NCBI GenBank assembly: GCA_038237055.1
Contig: JBBRZD010000162.1
Span: forward strand, 1-7,363
Origin: Dokdonella_A sp038237055
GTDB lineage: Bacteria > Pseudomonadota > Gammaproteobacteria > Xanthomonadales > Rhodanobacteraceae
Reading direction: 5' to 3'
Length of the DNA stretch: 7,363 bases
Shown: in pieces, positions 1 to 4,622 of the stretch
Layout of the letters: every line of letters starts with the position of its first letter
Position numbering within the stretch: the stretch's first letter is position 1
Program-made: the position numbers and the translations under genes
The notes under the pieces: model-generated
The model's database searches: none
What the model saw: only the letters and a program-made list of their open reading frames with translations
Told to the model about the DNA's origin: nothing

Positions 1-316
1 CCGCGGTCAGGAAGTCATCGCCAAGCTCAACAAGCTCAAGGCAGAGCTGCCGCACTACATCACGAAGGTGCAGGGCACGGGCCTCCTGTTTTCGTGCGAA
101 CTGTCGCCGGAATTCCTCTGCTACGGCGCCGGCAGCACCGAAGAATGGATGCGCGAGCATGGCTACGGCGTCATCCATGGCGGCACCAACTCGCTGCGCT
201 TCACACCACATTTCGACATGAGTGCCGCGGAAGTGGATTTGCTCGTCGAAGGCGTGCGTCTTGCGCTGCTCGAAGGTCCGCGCAAGACGCAGGCACCGCA
301 CGCCGCGGCAGCTTGA
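1..316 (+). CDS. Class III aminotransferase, C-terminal fragment
   Basis: This frame is open from the left edge (first full codon at 2) to a TGA at 314-316. It gives about 104 residues and has no credible start, so it is the 3' end of a gene that begins outside the window. The segment fits the C-terminal small domain of PLP-dependent class III (ornithine/GABA-type) aminotransferases. Visible signs are a 'VQGTGLLFSCEL' strand, then 'EHGYGVIHGGTNSLRFTPHF', where family members carry a Gly-x-Asn/Ser-x-Leu-Arg-hhP strand, then a closing helix 'SAAEVDLLVEGVRLAL'. The PLP lysine and cofactor motifs lie upstream and are not visible, so substrate and pathway cannot be assigned. The tail (PRKTQAPHAAAA) is low-complexity. 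An 8-bp hairpin lies 22 nt after the stop. The family is inferred from recognition, not from a search. Confidence 0.72.
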   Translation, partial: RGQEVIAKLNKLKAELPHYITKVQGTGLLFSCELSPEFLCYGAGSTEEWMREHGYGVIHGGTNSLRFTPHFDMSAAEVDLLVEGVRLALLEGPRKTQAPHAAAA

Positions 317-337
317 TTCCCGGCTTCAAGGTCGGCA

Positions 338-360
338 CGTGCGGCCATTCGCGCCGCACG
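338..360 (+). other. 8-bp hairpin after the aminotransferase gene
   Basis: CGTGCGGC (338-345) pairs perfectly with GCCGCACG (353-360) around a 7-nt loop. It lies 22 nt after the aminotransferase stop. No T-run follows, so it is a weak candidate for an intrinsic terminator; it could still protect the 3' end or pause polymerase. The rest of the gap (317-536) before the next gene shows no convincing promoter boxes or small ORF. Confidence 0.35.
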
Positions 361-521
361 CTGCGATCCGGGCGCGCCAATTTCCTACATTGCAACCATC
401 GTTTTCGTCGGCTGAATCGCTGACAACACTGGCGCGCAAGTAGTCTTCTCCCCTCTCCCGTTTGTCAGGCGTCAGCGTAGACTGCGCCGCACCGATGCCA
501 AGCGGCAGCGGCAACCCTTAC

Positions 522-528
522 GGAGAGG
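522..528 (+). promoter_or_regulatory. Ribosome binding site deciding the psiF-like start
   Basis: GGAGAGG lies 8 nt before the ATG at 537. The same frame opens upstream at a GTG (462), but that start lacks a comparable site and would put 25 non-hydrophobic residues in front of an obvious signal peptide. The 537 start is therefore preferred. Confidence 0.75.
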
Positions 529-536
529 AATTCATC

Positions 537-914
537 ATGCTATTTAAAACGTCATCGCTGGCCCTCGCTTTTGCACTGGCAATCGGTTCTGGCGCGGCGT
601 TCGCGGCGGACGCGGCCAAGCCCGCCAAGCCCCTGACTGCGCAGCAGGAAAAAATGAAGACTTGCAACGCGGACGCCAAGACCAAGGCACTCGCCGGTGC
701 CGATCGCAAGGCCTTCATGAAGACTTGCCTCAGCGCCTCGACGGCAGCTGCAGCTCCGGCGGCAGTTCCTGCTGCAACCGCGAAGCAGACCCAGCAGCAA
801 AAGATGAAGACGTGCAGCACCGACGCGAAGGACAAGAAACTCAAAGGCGCCGATCGCAAGACGTACATGAGCAGCTGTCTCAAGGGCGACGGCGCTGCCG
901 CTGCTGCTCACTAA
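537..914 (+). CDS. psiF: Exported PsiF-repeat protein
   Basis: This is a 125-residue predicted periplasmic protein. Residues 1-23 are a typical Sec signal peptide: Lys4, a hydrophobic core, and an AFA|AD cleavage site. The mature part holds two PsiF repeats of 30 residues, 36-65 and 86-115, spaced exactly 50 residues apart. About 20 of 30 positions are identical. Each repeat has the form QQxKMKTC..DAK.K.L.GADRK.(F/Y)M..CL, with a Cys pair 21 residues apart (43/64 and 93/114) that could form a disulfide. An Ala/Pro-rich linker separates them and the C-terminus is poly-Ala. PsiF is known in E. coli as a phosphate-starvation-inducible protein of unknown biochemical role. I see no convincing Pho box upstream, so phosphate control is not supported here. 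The gene stands alone and ends at a strong terminator. The family call is firm; the symbol follows the family name rather than proven orthology. Confidence 0.85.
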   Translation: MLFKTSSLALAFALAIGSGAAFAADAAKPAKPLTAQQEKMKTCNADAKTKALAGADRKAFMKTCLSASTAAAAPAAVPAATAKQTQQQKMKTCSTDAKDKKLKGADRKTYMSSCLKGDGAAAAAH

Positions 915-935
915 GCGACGCTCTGTCGCGTAAAG

Positions 936-963
936 AAAAGGGCCCGAATGCGGGCCCTTTTTT
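936..963 (+). terminator. Intrinsic terminator of the psiF-like gene
   Basis: A perfect 11-bp stem (936-946 with 951-961, core GGGCCCG/CGGGCCC) closes on an AATG tetraloop and runs into six T's at 958-963. It begins 22 nt after the psiF stop. The A-run on its 5' side (936-939) could let it work from the minus strand as well. Confidence 0.9.
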
Positions 964-1111
964 ATGGCCATGGATGGCCGGTATGCCGGAAATGCAGGAG
1001 CAATTTCCGGCGATGGCCATGGATGGCCGGTATGCCGGAAATGCAGGAGCATTTTCCGGTCATGGCCATGGATGGCCGGTACGCTGGCAATGCAGGAGCA
1101 ATTGCCAGCGT
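964..1111. repeat. Three 49-bp tandem hairpin units
   Basis: There are three head-to-tail units: 964-1012, 1013-1061 and 1062-1110. Each starts ATGGCCATGGATGGCCGGTA and holds two inverted repeats. The first is GGCCA-TGGA-TGGCC (966-979 in unit 1). The second is a longer stem around a constant 9-nt segment, GCAGGAGCA or close to it. In unit 1 the long stem is GCCGGAAAT/ATTTCCGGC (985-993 with 1003-1011). In unit 2 it is the same 5' arm with a slightly imperfect 3' arm (1034-1042 with 1052-1060). In unit 3 it becomes ACGCTGGCAAT/ATTGCCAGCGT (1081-1091 with 1101-1111), with changes on both arms that preserve pairing. The period is not a multiple of 3, so open frames across it are not conserved. 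The array lies between the converging psiF-like and pip genes. Confidence 0.9.
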
Positions 1112-1188
1112 CCACGCGCGATGACTGTAGGCCGGGTACGCGGGTGCTCACGGCATCTGCGGACACTCCTCACTTCCCTGTGGGTCGA

Positions 1189-1219
1189 AATTGCAAGAGC
1201 AATTGGGAGCAGGCGCTCC
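1189..1219 (-). terminator. Possible weak terminator after pip (two small hairpins)
   Basis: Directly after the pip stop on the minus strand come GGAGC-GCCT-GCTCC (1219-1206) and AATTGC-TCTT-GCAATT (1204-1189), the second followed by one further T. The T-run is too short for a confident intrinsic terminator. The 13 bases 1193-1205 match 1092-1104 of the 49-bp array at 12 positions, so this may instead be a decayed repeat copy. Between the array and these hairpins (1112-1188) I see nothing else. Confidence 0.35.
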
Positions 1220-2173
1220 TCAGCGAAAGCGATCAGTCGCCTCGATCAGCTCGTGCATGATGCCGGGTTCGAGCGCCGAATGGCCTGCGTCGGCGACGAT
1301 ACGCAAATCCGCCTCGGGCCAGGCGCGGTGCAGGTCCCACGCGCTGCGCATCGGACAGACCACGTCATAGCGCCCCTGCACGATGACCGCAGGAATAGTG
1401 CGCAGCACGTGCGCATTGCGCAGCAGCTGGTCGTCGCTGTCGAAGAAACCACCATTGACGAAATAGTGGTTCTCGATGCGCGCGAACGCGAGCGCGAATT
1501 CGTCTTCGCTGCTGGACGAGATGTGCGTGGTGTCCTGATAAAGGAAGCTGGTCGCGCCTTCCCAGATCGACCACGCCTGCGCGGCGGCAAGACGTGTCGC
1601 TGCATCCGGACTCGTCAGGCGTCGGTGATAGGCGCTCATCAGATCGTGGCGTTCGACTTCCGGAATCAGCCGGAGGTAGTCCTCCCATGCGTCCGGGAAG
1701 ATCGCGTCGCAACCCTTCTGGTAGAACCACTCCATCTCCCAGCGGCGCAGCATGAAAATGCCGCGCAGCACGAGTTCGGTCACGCGTTGCGGGTGTGTCT
1801 GCGCATACGCAAGCGCAAGCGTGGAACCCCAGGAGCCGCCGAACGCCTGCCAGCGAGCGATGCCGAGCTTTTCGCGCAGGCTTTCGATGTCGGCAACCAC
1901 ATGCCAGGTCGTGTTGTCTGTCAACTCAGCGTGTGGCGTCGAGCGCCCACAGCCGCGCTGGTCGAACAGGACGATGCGGTAGTGCGCTGGATCGAAATAG
2001 CGCCGCGATTTTGCGTTGCAGCCCGCACCCGGCCCACCGTGCAGGAATACGACGGGCTTTCCGTGGGGATTGCCGCACTGCTCGTAGTAAATCCGGTGCA
2101 ACACAGAGACTTGCAGGAAGCCCGAATCGAACGGTTCGATCTCCGGATACAGCGTTCGGCATGCGACGGACAT
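1220..2173 (-). CDS. pip: Proline iminopeptidase (alpha/beta hydrolase)
   Basis: This is a 317-residue cytoplasmic peptidase (EC 3.4.11.5) that releases N-terminal proline from peptides. The alpha/beta-hydrolase fold is clear. HGGPGAGC (45-52) is the oxyanion-hole region. DQRGCGRS (71-78) follows, and the nucleophile elbow GGSWGS puts the serine at 114. The charge-relay Asp is at 270 (QGRYDVVCP) and His at 298 (AGHSALEP). Glu205 (SIWEG) and Glu234 (RIENHYF) match the acidic residues that hold the substrate amino group in this family. All residues needed for activity are present. The Xanthomonas enzyme is 313 residues with the triad near 110/266/294, so length and spacing agree. The ATG at 2173 is chosen because GGAGA sits 8 nt upstream and the protein matches from there; the same frame reads back to 2389 only through repeats and the tRNA. 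The gene lies downstream of tRNA-Pro on the same strand and converges with the psiF-like gene. Confidence 0.96.
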   Translation of the reverse strand: MSVACRTLYPEIEPFDSGFLQVSVLHRIYYEQCGNPHGKPVVFLHGGPGAGCNAKSRRYFDPAHYRIVLFDQRGCGRSTPHAELTDNTTWHVVADIESLREKLGIARWQAFGGSWGSTLALAYAQTHPQRVTELVLRGIFMLRRWEMEWFYQKGCDAIFPDAWEDYLRLIPEVERHDLMSAYHRRLTSPDAATRLAAAQAWSIWEGATSFLYQDTTHISSSSEDEFALAFARIENHYFVNGGFFDSDDQLLRNAHVLRTIPAVIVQGRYDVVCPMRSAWDLHRAWPEADLRIVADAGHSALEPGIMHELIEATDRFR

Positions 2174-2226
2174 GGTGCGAGTCTCCAAATAAAAACGACG
2201 CCGCGTGGGCGCCGGATGCTTTTCTT

Positions 2227-2362
2227 GAAGAGTCCGGCCAAGGATGGCCGGGTTTGCTCTGGTTCTTCGCAGATGGACCTGCGGACAAGTCGATGAAGAG
2301 TCGGACCAGCGATGGCCAGCTCTGCTCTGACTTTCCGCGAATAGACCCGCGGACAAACCAAT
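2227..2362. repeat. Two 68-bp tandem hairpin units between tRNA-Pro and pip
   Basis: Units 2227-2294 and 2295-2362 align without gaps and both begin GAAGAGTC. Each has two stem-loops. In unit 1 the first is CCGGCCA-AGGA-TGGCCGG (2234-2251); in unit 2 it is weakened by two mismatches. The second is a roughly 20-nt hairpin: unit 1 pairs TTCGCAG with CTGCGGA with one wobble pair, and unit 2 pairs TCCGCG (2334-2339) with CGCGGA (2348-2353). The A-T pair at the sixth stem position of unit 1 is G-C in unit 2, so pairing is kept while sequence changes. The array occupies most of the 188 nt between the tRNA 3' end and the pip start and overlaps the tRNA CCA by one base. The remaining bases (2174-2226) hold the pip ribosome site and nothing else recognisable. 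Confidence 0.85.
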
Positions 2363-2438
2363 GGTCGGGGCGGCGGGATTCGAACCCACGACCCCCTGCC
2401 CCCCAGGCAGGTGCGCTACCAGGCTGCGCTACGCCCCG
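2362..2438 (-). tRNA. tRNA-Pro (anticodon GGG)
   Basis: A full 77-nt cloverleaf can be folded by hand. The acceptor arm is CGGGGCG (2438-2432) paired with CGCCCCG, followed by discriminator A and an encoded CCA (2364-2362). The D stem is GCGC/GCGC. The anticodon stem CCTGC/GCAGG encloses the loop CTGGGGG, which gives anticodon GGG for CCC/CCU codons. The T arm has the intact TTCGAAT loop. In many gammaproteobacteria a tRNA-Pro lies downstream of the pheT-ihfA-merR group, as it does here with two extra genes in between. An extended -10 promoter is visible just upstream. Confidence 0.97.
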
Positions 2439-2469
2439 ACTTGCGACAAATTGAACTGAACGATCTGAA

Positions 2470-2478
2470 ATTATAGCA
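2470..2478 (-). promoter_or_regulatory. Extended -10 promoter element for tRNA-Pro
   Basis: Read on the minus strand, TGCTATAAT ends 31 nt before the mature tRNA 5' base (2438). TATAAT is a perfect -10 box and the TG one base before it is the extended -10 motif. The -35 region 17 nt upstream (GAATTT) is poor and overlaps the stop codon of the TPM gene; the TG motif would compensate. Transcription would start near 2463, giving a leader of about 25 nt. Confidence 0.65.
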
Positions 2479-2497
2479 GACCGATGTCGGCGAAATT

Positions 2498-3271
2498 CTA
2501 CACGTCGCCCGAGGCGCCGCCGCCCGCCGACCCGCCACCACCGCCGCGATATCCGCCGGACGAGTTGACCGAGGAGCTGCCCTGCGAAGAACCCGGCGCA
2601 ATGCGGATAGAAATCACCGAGGGTATCCACAGCAGCCAATCCAGTACGCGCCAGAAACCGCGCCTTTTGCGCGGCAACCAACCAAACCATTCGGCCAATA
2701 CCACGATCGCTGAAAGGCAAAGCAGAATGACCAACACAGCAAGGAAACCAACGAACATCCGATCGCGATGGACCTCGAACCAGCCGACCCGATCGGGTGC
2801 AGCAGCCAGCAACTCCGTCGGGCCATGCTTGAGCACGTACTGCAGCTCGCTGGCTCCTGCGACCACCGCACCGACGGCATCGCCCGCACGAAGGTGCGGT
2901 CGGACGCGCTTTGCGAGCAAGGCTTCCTTGAAGCCCTCATCGACACGGTCGCGCAACTGCGCGCCGACTTCGATTGCCGCCGCGGCCGATGTCGGCCAGA
3001 TCATCAGGACGATGCAGCGTGTGGCGTCGGCGCATTCCGTCTCCACATTCTGGGACAGTTCGGCGGAGGCTGATACCCGCACCACGATGCCGATGCCGGT
3101 TTCTCCTTCGAACTGTCGCAACTGCGAACCAATCGCCTGCACTTCGGCCATGTGCATGCGATCGAGCAGATGCGCCGGATCGTACACATGGTCGGCGACA
3201 GGCCACGGCAGAGTACCCGCGACCGCGGATGCGCATACGAGCACTGACAAAACGAGTCCACTCTTGAGCAC
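2498..3271 (-). CDS. TPM-domain membrane protein (YgcG-like)
   Basis: This is a 257-residue envelope protein. Residues 1-19 form a signal peptide (LKSGLVLSVLVCASAVAG). Residues of roughly 26-150 match the TPM fold: 'VYDPAHLLDRMHMAEVQAIGSQLRQFEGETGIGIVVRVSA', a hydrophobic strand 'CIVLMIWP', then 'AAAAIEVGAQLRDRVDEGFKEALLAKRVRPHLRAGDAVGAVVAGASELQYVL'. A transmembrane helix spans about 172-192, and a second hydrophobic stretch (206-221) may be another. The C-terminus (226-257) is Ser/Gly-rich, ending GGGGGSAGGGASGDV, a tail typical of YgcG-type TPM proteins. Biological roles in this family are poorly defined; some TPM proteins have phosphatase activity, but nothing here proves it. The start is a GTG with AAGGAA 10 nt upstream; an in-frame stop at 3302-3304 leaves no longer alternative. 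It is transcribed toward tRNA-Pro, whose promoter abuts its stop. The Arg usually preceding the IEVG motif is Ala here, so the domain is divergent. Confidence 0.82.
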   Translation of the reverse strand: MLKSGLVLSVLVCASAVAGTLPWPVADHVYDPAHLLDRMHMAEVQAIGSQLRQFEGETGIGIVVRVSASAELSQNVETECADATRCIVLMIWPTSAAAAIEVGAQLRDRVDEGFKEALLAKRVRPHLRAGDAVGAVVAGASELQYVLKHGPTELLAAAPDRVGWFEVHRDRMFVGFLAVLVILLCLSAIVVLAEWFGWLPRKRRGFWRVLDWLLWIPSVISIRIAPGSSQGSSSVNSSGGYRGGGGGSAGGGASGDV

Positions 3272-3300
3272 GTGTGCGCGTTTCCTTGATTGGCGCGCTG

Positions 3301-3417
3301 GTTACCCTGTCTGATGGTCGGAGCGGCGGGATTCACACCCACACGACCCCTTGCCGCCTAGACAGGTGCGCTACCAGCGCCGTGCTACGCCCCGGGAATA
3401 ACGGTTTACAGGGTAAC
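3301..3417. repeat. Inverted repeat enclosing the tRNA-Pro relic
   Basis: GTTACCCTGT (3301-3310) and its exact reverse complement ACAGGGTAAC (3408-3417) bracket the decayed tRNA. Extended outward to 3294-3310 and 3408-3424 the arms match at 14 of 17 positions. No clear target-site duplication flanks them. Confidence 0.7.
3315..3394 (-). pseudogene. Degenerate tRNA-Pro copy
   Basis: This 80-nt stretch aligns end to end with the tRNA-Pro at 2362-2438, with about nine substitutions and three inserted bases by hand alignment. The acceptor stem (CGGGGCG with CGCTCCG, one G-U), the discriminator A and the encoded CCA (3317-3315) survive. The damage falls on essential parts. The T loop TTCGAAT is changed to TGTGAAT with a 2-nt insertion in the T arm. 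The D stem has an A-C mismatch and its loop an extra base. The anticodon stem has a mismatch and a wobble. The anticodon position reads AGG, an A34 form not expected for a bacterial tRNA-Pro. No TATAAT-like box lies upstream. It is read as a non-functional duplicate, not an alternative isoacceptor. Confidence 0.8.
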
Positions 3418-3493
3418 GCGTGCGAAGCCCAGCCAATTGCCGCTTACTAATGCTGTCGCAATACCGGATTCGGGCAGGCGACCGGCATTGTGT

Positions 3494-4138
3494 TCAACGT
3501 CGGACGTCTTCGAAACTGCCGGCGTCGCGCAACTCGGCAACGCGCGCTGCGCTCAGTTCGATCGGATCGTCGGCATCGAAATTTGCGTCGGCAGCATAGT
3601 CGCTCTTCCTCAGATCCTTGCGCGCACCCGAGAGGCGATCCGACGCATCGTTGGCGGTTACGACCGTGAAGCCACCGCCTTGGGCAATCGTTGTGACTTT
3701 CATCAGGCCATACGCATGCCCGGGGCTATAGCTGCTGCTGATATCGGCAAGATCGAGCAGATAAACATCGCCCACCTTCGGATGGTCCACCATATCGGCG
3801 ACACGCCGCTTGGTTTCCTCCGAGCTTTGAAAGCCGAGGATCACAAGGCCGACGATCAGTGCCGCAATGGCGCCCCATACCCAGCGCGGCAGCCCCGGCA
3901 GCTTGGGTTCGGCGCCTCCAGCCAACGCCTCCGCCTTGGTGACCTTCGCCCCCTTATCGCAGACCGAACACAGACGGACATAGCTGCGGCTCGTGATCCA
4001 CTTGAAGATGTACCAGATGTGCGCGTGGCGGTAATTGACACCGAAATTGAACGGACGCACCGCATTGCAATTGGCGCAAAGTCCTGTCCCAGCTTCACCG
4101 ATCTGCGCGTGACCTCCGCCGCTTCCCCAAACCAACAT
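3494..4138 (-). CDS. Zinc-ribbon, single-pass membrane protein of unknown function
   Basis: This gene encodes 214 residues. Residues 1-63 form a small N-terminal zinc-ribbon-like module with CxxC at 21/24 and CxxC at 57/60. Between them is an aromatic/His-rich stretch (NYRHAHIWYIFKWITSRSYVRLC), as in zinc-ribbon proteins that start near 'M.(V/I)WG.G'. A Pro-rich hinge leads to one transmembrane helix at about 84-103 (LPRWVWGAIAALIVGLVILG). Residues 104-214 are a soluble, acidic tail including 'HPKVGDVYLLDL'. By the positive-inside rule the Arg/Lys-rich ribbon side is cytoplasmic and the tail probably periplasmic; this is inferred. The ATG at 4138 is chosen because GGGGAGA (4145-4151) lies 6 nt upstream. 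A start ten codons earlier lacks such a site. The gene lies between merR and the tRNA relic on the same strand. I do not recognise the C-terminal domain and assign no function. Confidence 0.8.
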   Translation of the reverse strand: MLVWGSGGGHAQIGEAGTGLCANCNAVRPFNFGVNYRHAHIWYIFKWITSRSYVRLCSVCDKGAKVTKAEALAGGAEPKLPGLPRWVWGAIAALIVGLVILGFQSSEETKRRVADMVDHPKVGDVYLLDLADISSSYSPGHAYGLMKVTTIAQGGGFTVVTANDASDRLSGARKDLRKSDYAADANFDADDPIELSAARVAELRDAGSFEDVRR

Positions 4139-4265
4139 AAGTGTTCTCCCCAGAACATGAATACCCACGCCGATTAACCGGCGGACGCCTTACCGCTTCA
4201 ACTCTTGATTTTTTTCGAGGGCGCGGCGCGAGAACGCGGCGCGAATGCAGAGACCTGCGGCTTGT
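4139..4265. other. Intergenic region between merR and the zinc-ribbon gene
   Basis: These 127 nt hold the zinc-ribbon gene's ribosome site (4145-4151) and a 5-bp hairpin CGCCG/CGGCG (4168-4172 with 4179-4183). There is a seven-T run (4210-4215 region) next to a G+C-rich direct repeat GCGGCGCGA (4223-4231 and 4236-4244). The T-run is on the plus strand, so it does not make a terminator for merR. No promoter was convincing. Confidence 0.4.
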
Positions 4266-4622
4266 TCAGCGGCGCAGGATCTGCAGCACTTCCTCAAGCT
4301 CCTGCCGCACCTGTCGGATGATCTGGCTGGAGATCGTCGACTCGACCCGCGCCTGCGACCCTTCCAGGCGCTGACGCGCACCGGTGATCGTGAATCCCTG
4401 GTCGTACAGGAGGGAGCGAATCTGGCGAATCACGAGCACGTCGTGACGCTGGTAGTAGCGGCGATTGCCGCGTCGTTTCACGGGCTTGAGATTGGGAAAT
4501 TCCTGCTCCCAATAGCGCAACACGTGCGGCTTCACGCCACACAGTTCGCTGACCTCGCCAATGGTGAAATAGCGTTTTGCCGGGATGACCGGAAGTTCGC
4601 TATTACTGCCCTGATCCAGCAT
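4266..4622 (-). CDS. MerR-family transcriptional regulator
   Basis: This is a 118-residue DNA-binding protein. Residues 18-85 are a MerR winged-helix domain: 'YFTIGEVSELCGVKPHVLRYWEQEFPNLKPVKRRGNRRYYQRHDVLVIRQI' gives the recognition helix, the RYWE signature and the RRYY wing, followed by 'LLYDQGFTITGARQRL'. The C-terminus (91-118) is a short amphipathic helix suited to the antiparallel coiled-coil dimer. It has no metal-binding cysteine pair or ligand domain: Cys28 lies in the HTH and is the only Cys. The usual copper, zinc or mercury sensing is therefore unlikely. The start overlaps the end of ihfA by 20 nt with no strong ribosome site nearby (AAGG is about 15 nt away), which suggests translational coupling. 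An uncharacterised MerR gene at this position after ihfA is common in gammaproteobacteria. Its target genes are unknown. Confidence 0.92.
   Translation of the reverse strand: MLDQGSNSELPVIPAKRYFTIGEVSELCGVKPHVLRYWEQEFPNLKPVKRRGNRRYYQRHDVLVIRQIRSLLYDQGFTITGARQRLEGSQARVESTISSQIIRQVRQELEEVLQILRR

Noticed and set aside
390..437. A sigma-70 promoter or Pho box upstream of the psiF-like gene
   Set aside because: TTGCAA at 390 has no acceptable -10 box at the right spacing, and the CTGA/GTCA-like words at 412-475 do not form properly spaced Pho half-sites.
964..1110. CRISPR array
   Set aside because: The three units are directly abutting with no unique spacers, each unit is made of two hairpins, and no cas gene is present.
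964..1260. A small repeat protein encoded in the 49-bp array
   Set aside because: The period of 49 is not a multiple of three, so each unit is read in a different frame and no repeated peptide results. No ribosome site precedes it.
662..2296. A long plus-strand open frame of 544 codons across psiF, the repeat array and pip
   Set aside because: It runs out of frame through psiF, across a terminator and hairpin repeats, and antisense to pip. The product is Arg-rich and low-complexity, and pip on the other strand has every catalytic motif.
2174..2389. N-terminal extension of pip by 72 residues
   Set aside because: This part of the frame runs through the 68-bp repeats and the tRNA-Pro gene. The ATG at 2173 has a ribosome site and gives the usual family length.
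2484..3314. A plus-strand open frame of 276 codons opposite the TPM gene
   Set aside because: The product is a Ser/Thr/Arg-rich shadow with no domain signs. The opposite strand encodes a signal peptide, TPM domain, membrane helix and Gly-rich tail.
2362..3394. A genomic island bounded by tRNA-derived attachment sites
   Set aside because: The interval holds a single ordinary gene with no integrase, and the second copy is a whole decayed tRNA rather than a 3' fragment. Duplication is the simpler reading, though it is not proven.
3437..4177. A plus-strand open frame of 246 codons opposite the zinc-ribbon gene
   Set aside because: The minus-strand product has paired CxxC motifs, a clear membrane helix and a good ribosome site; the plus-strand product has no such signs.
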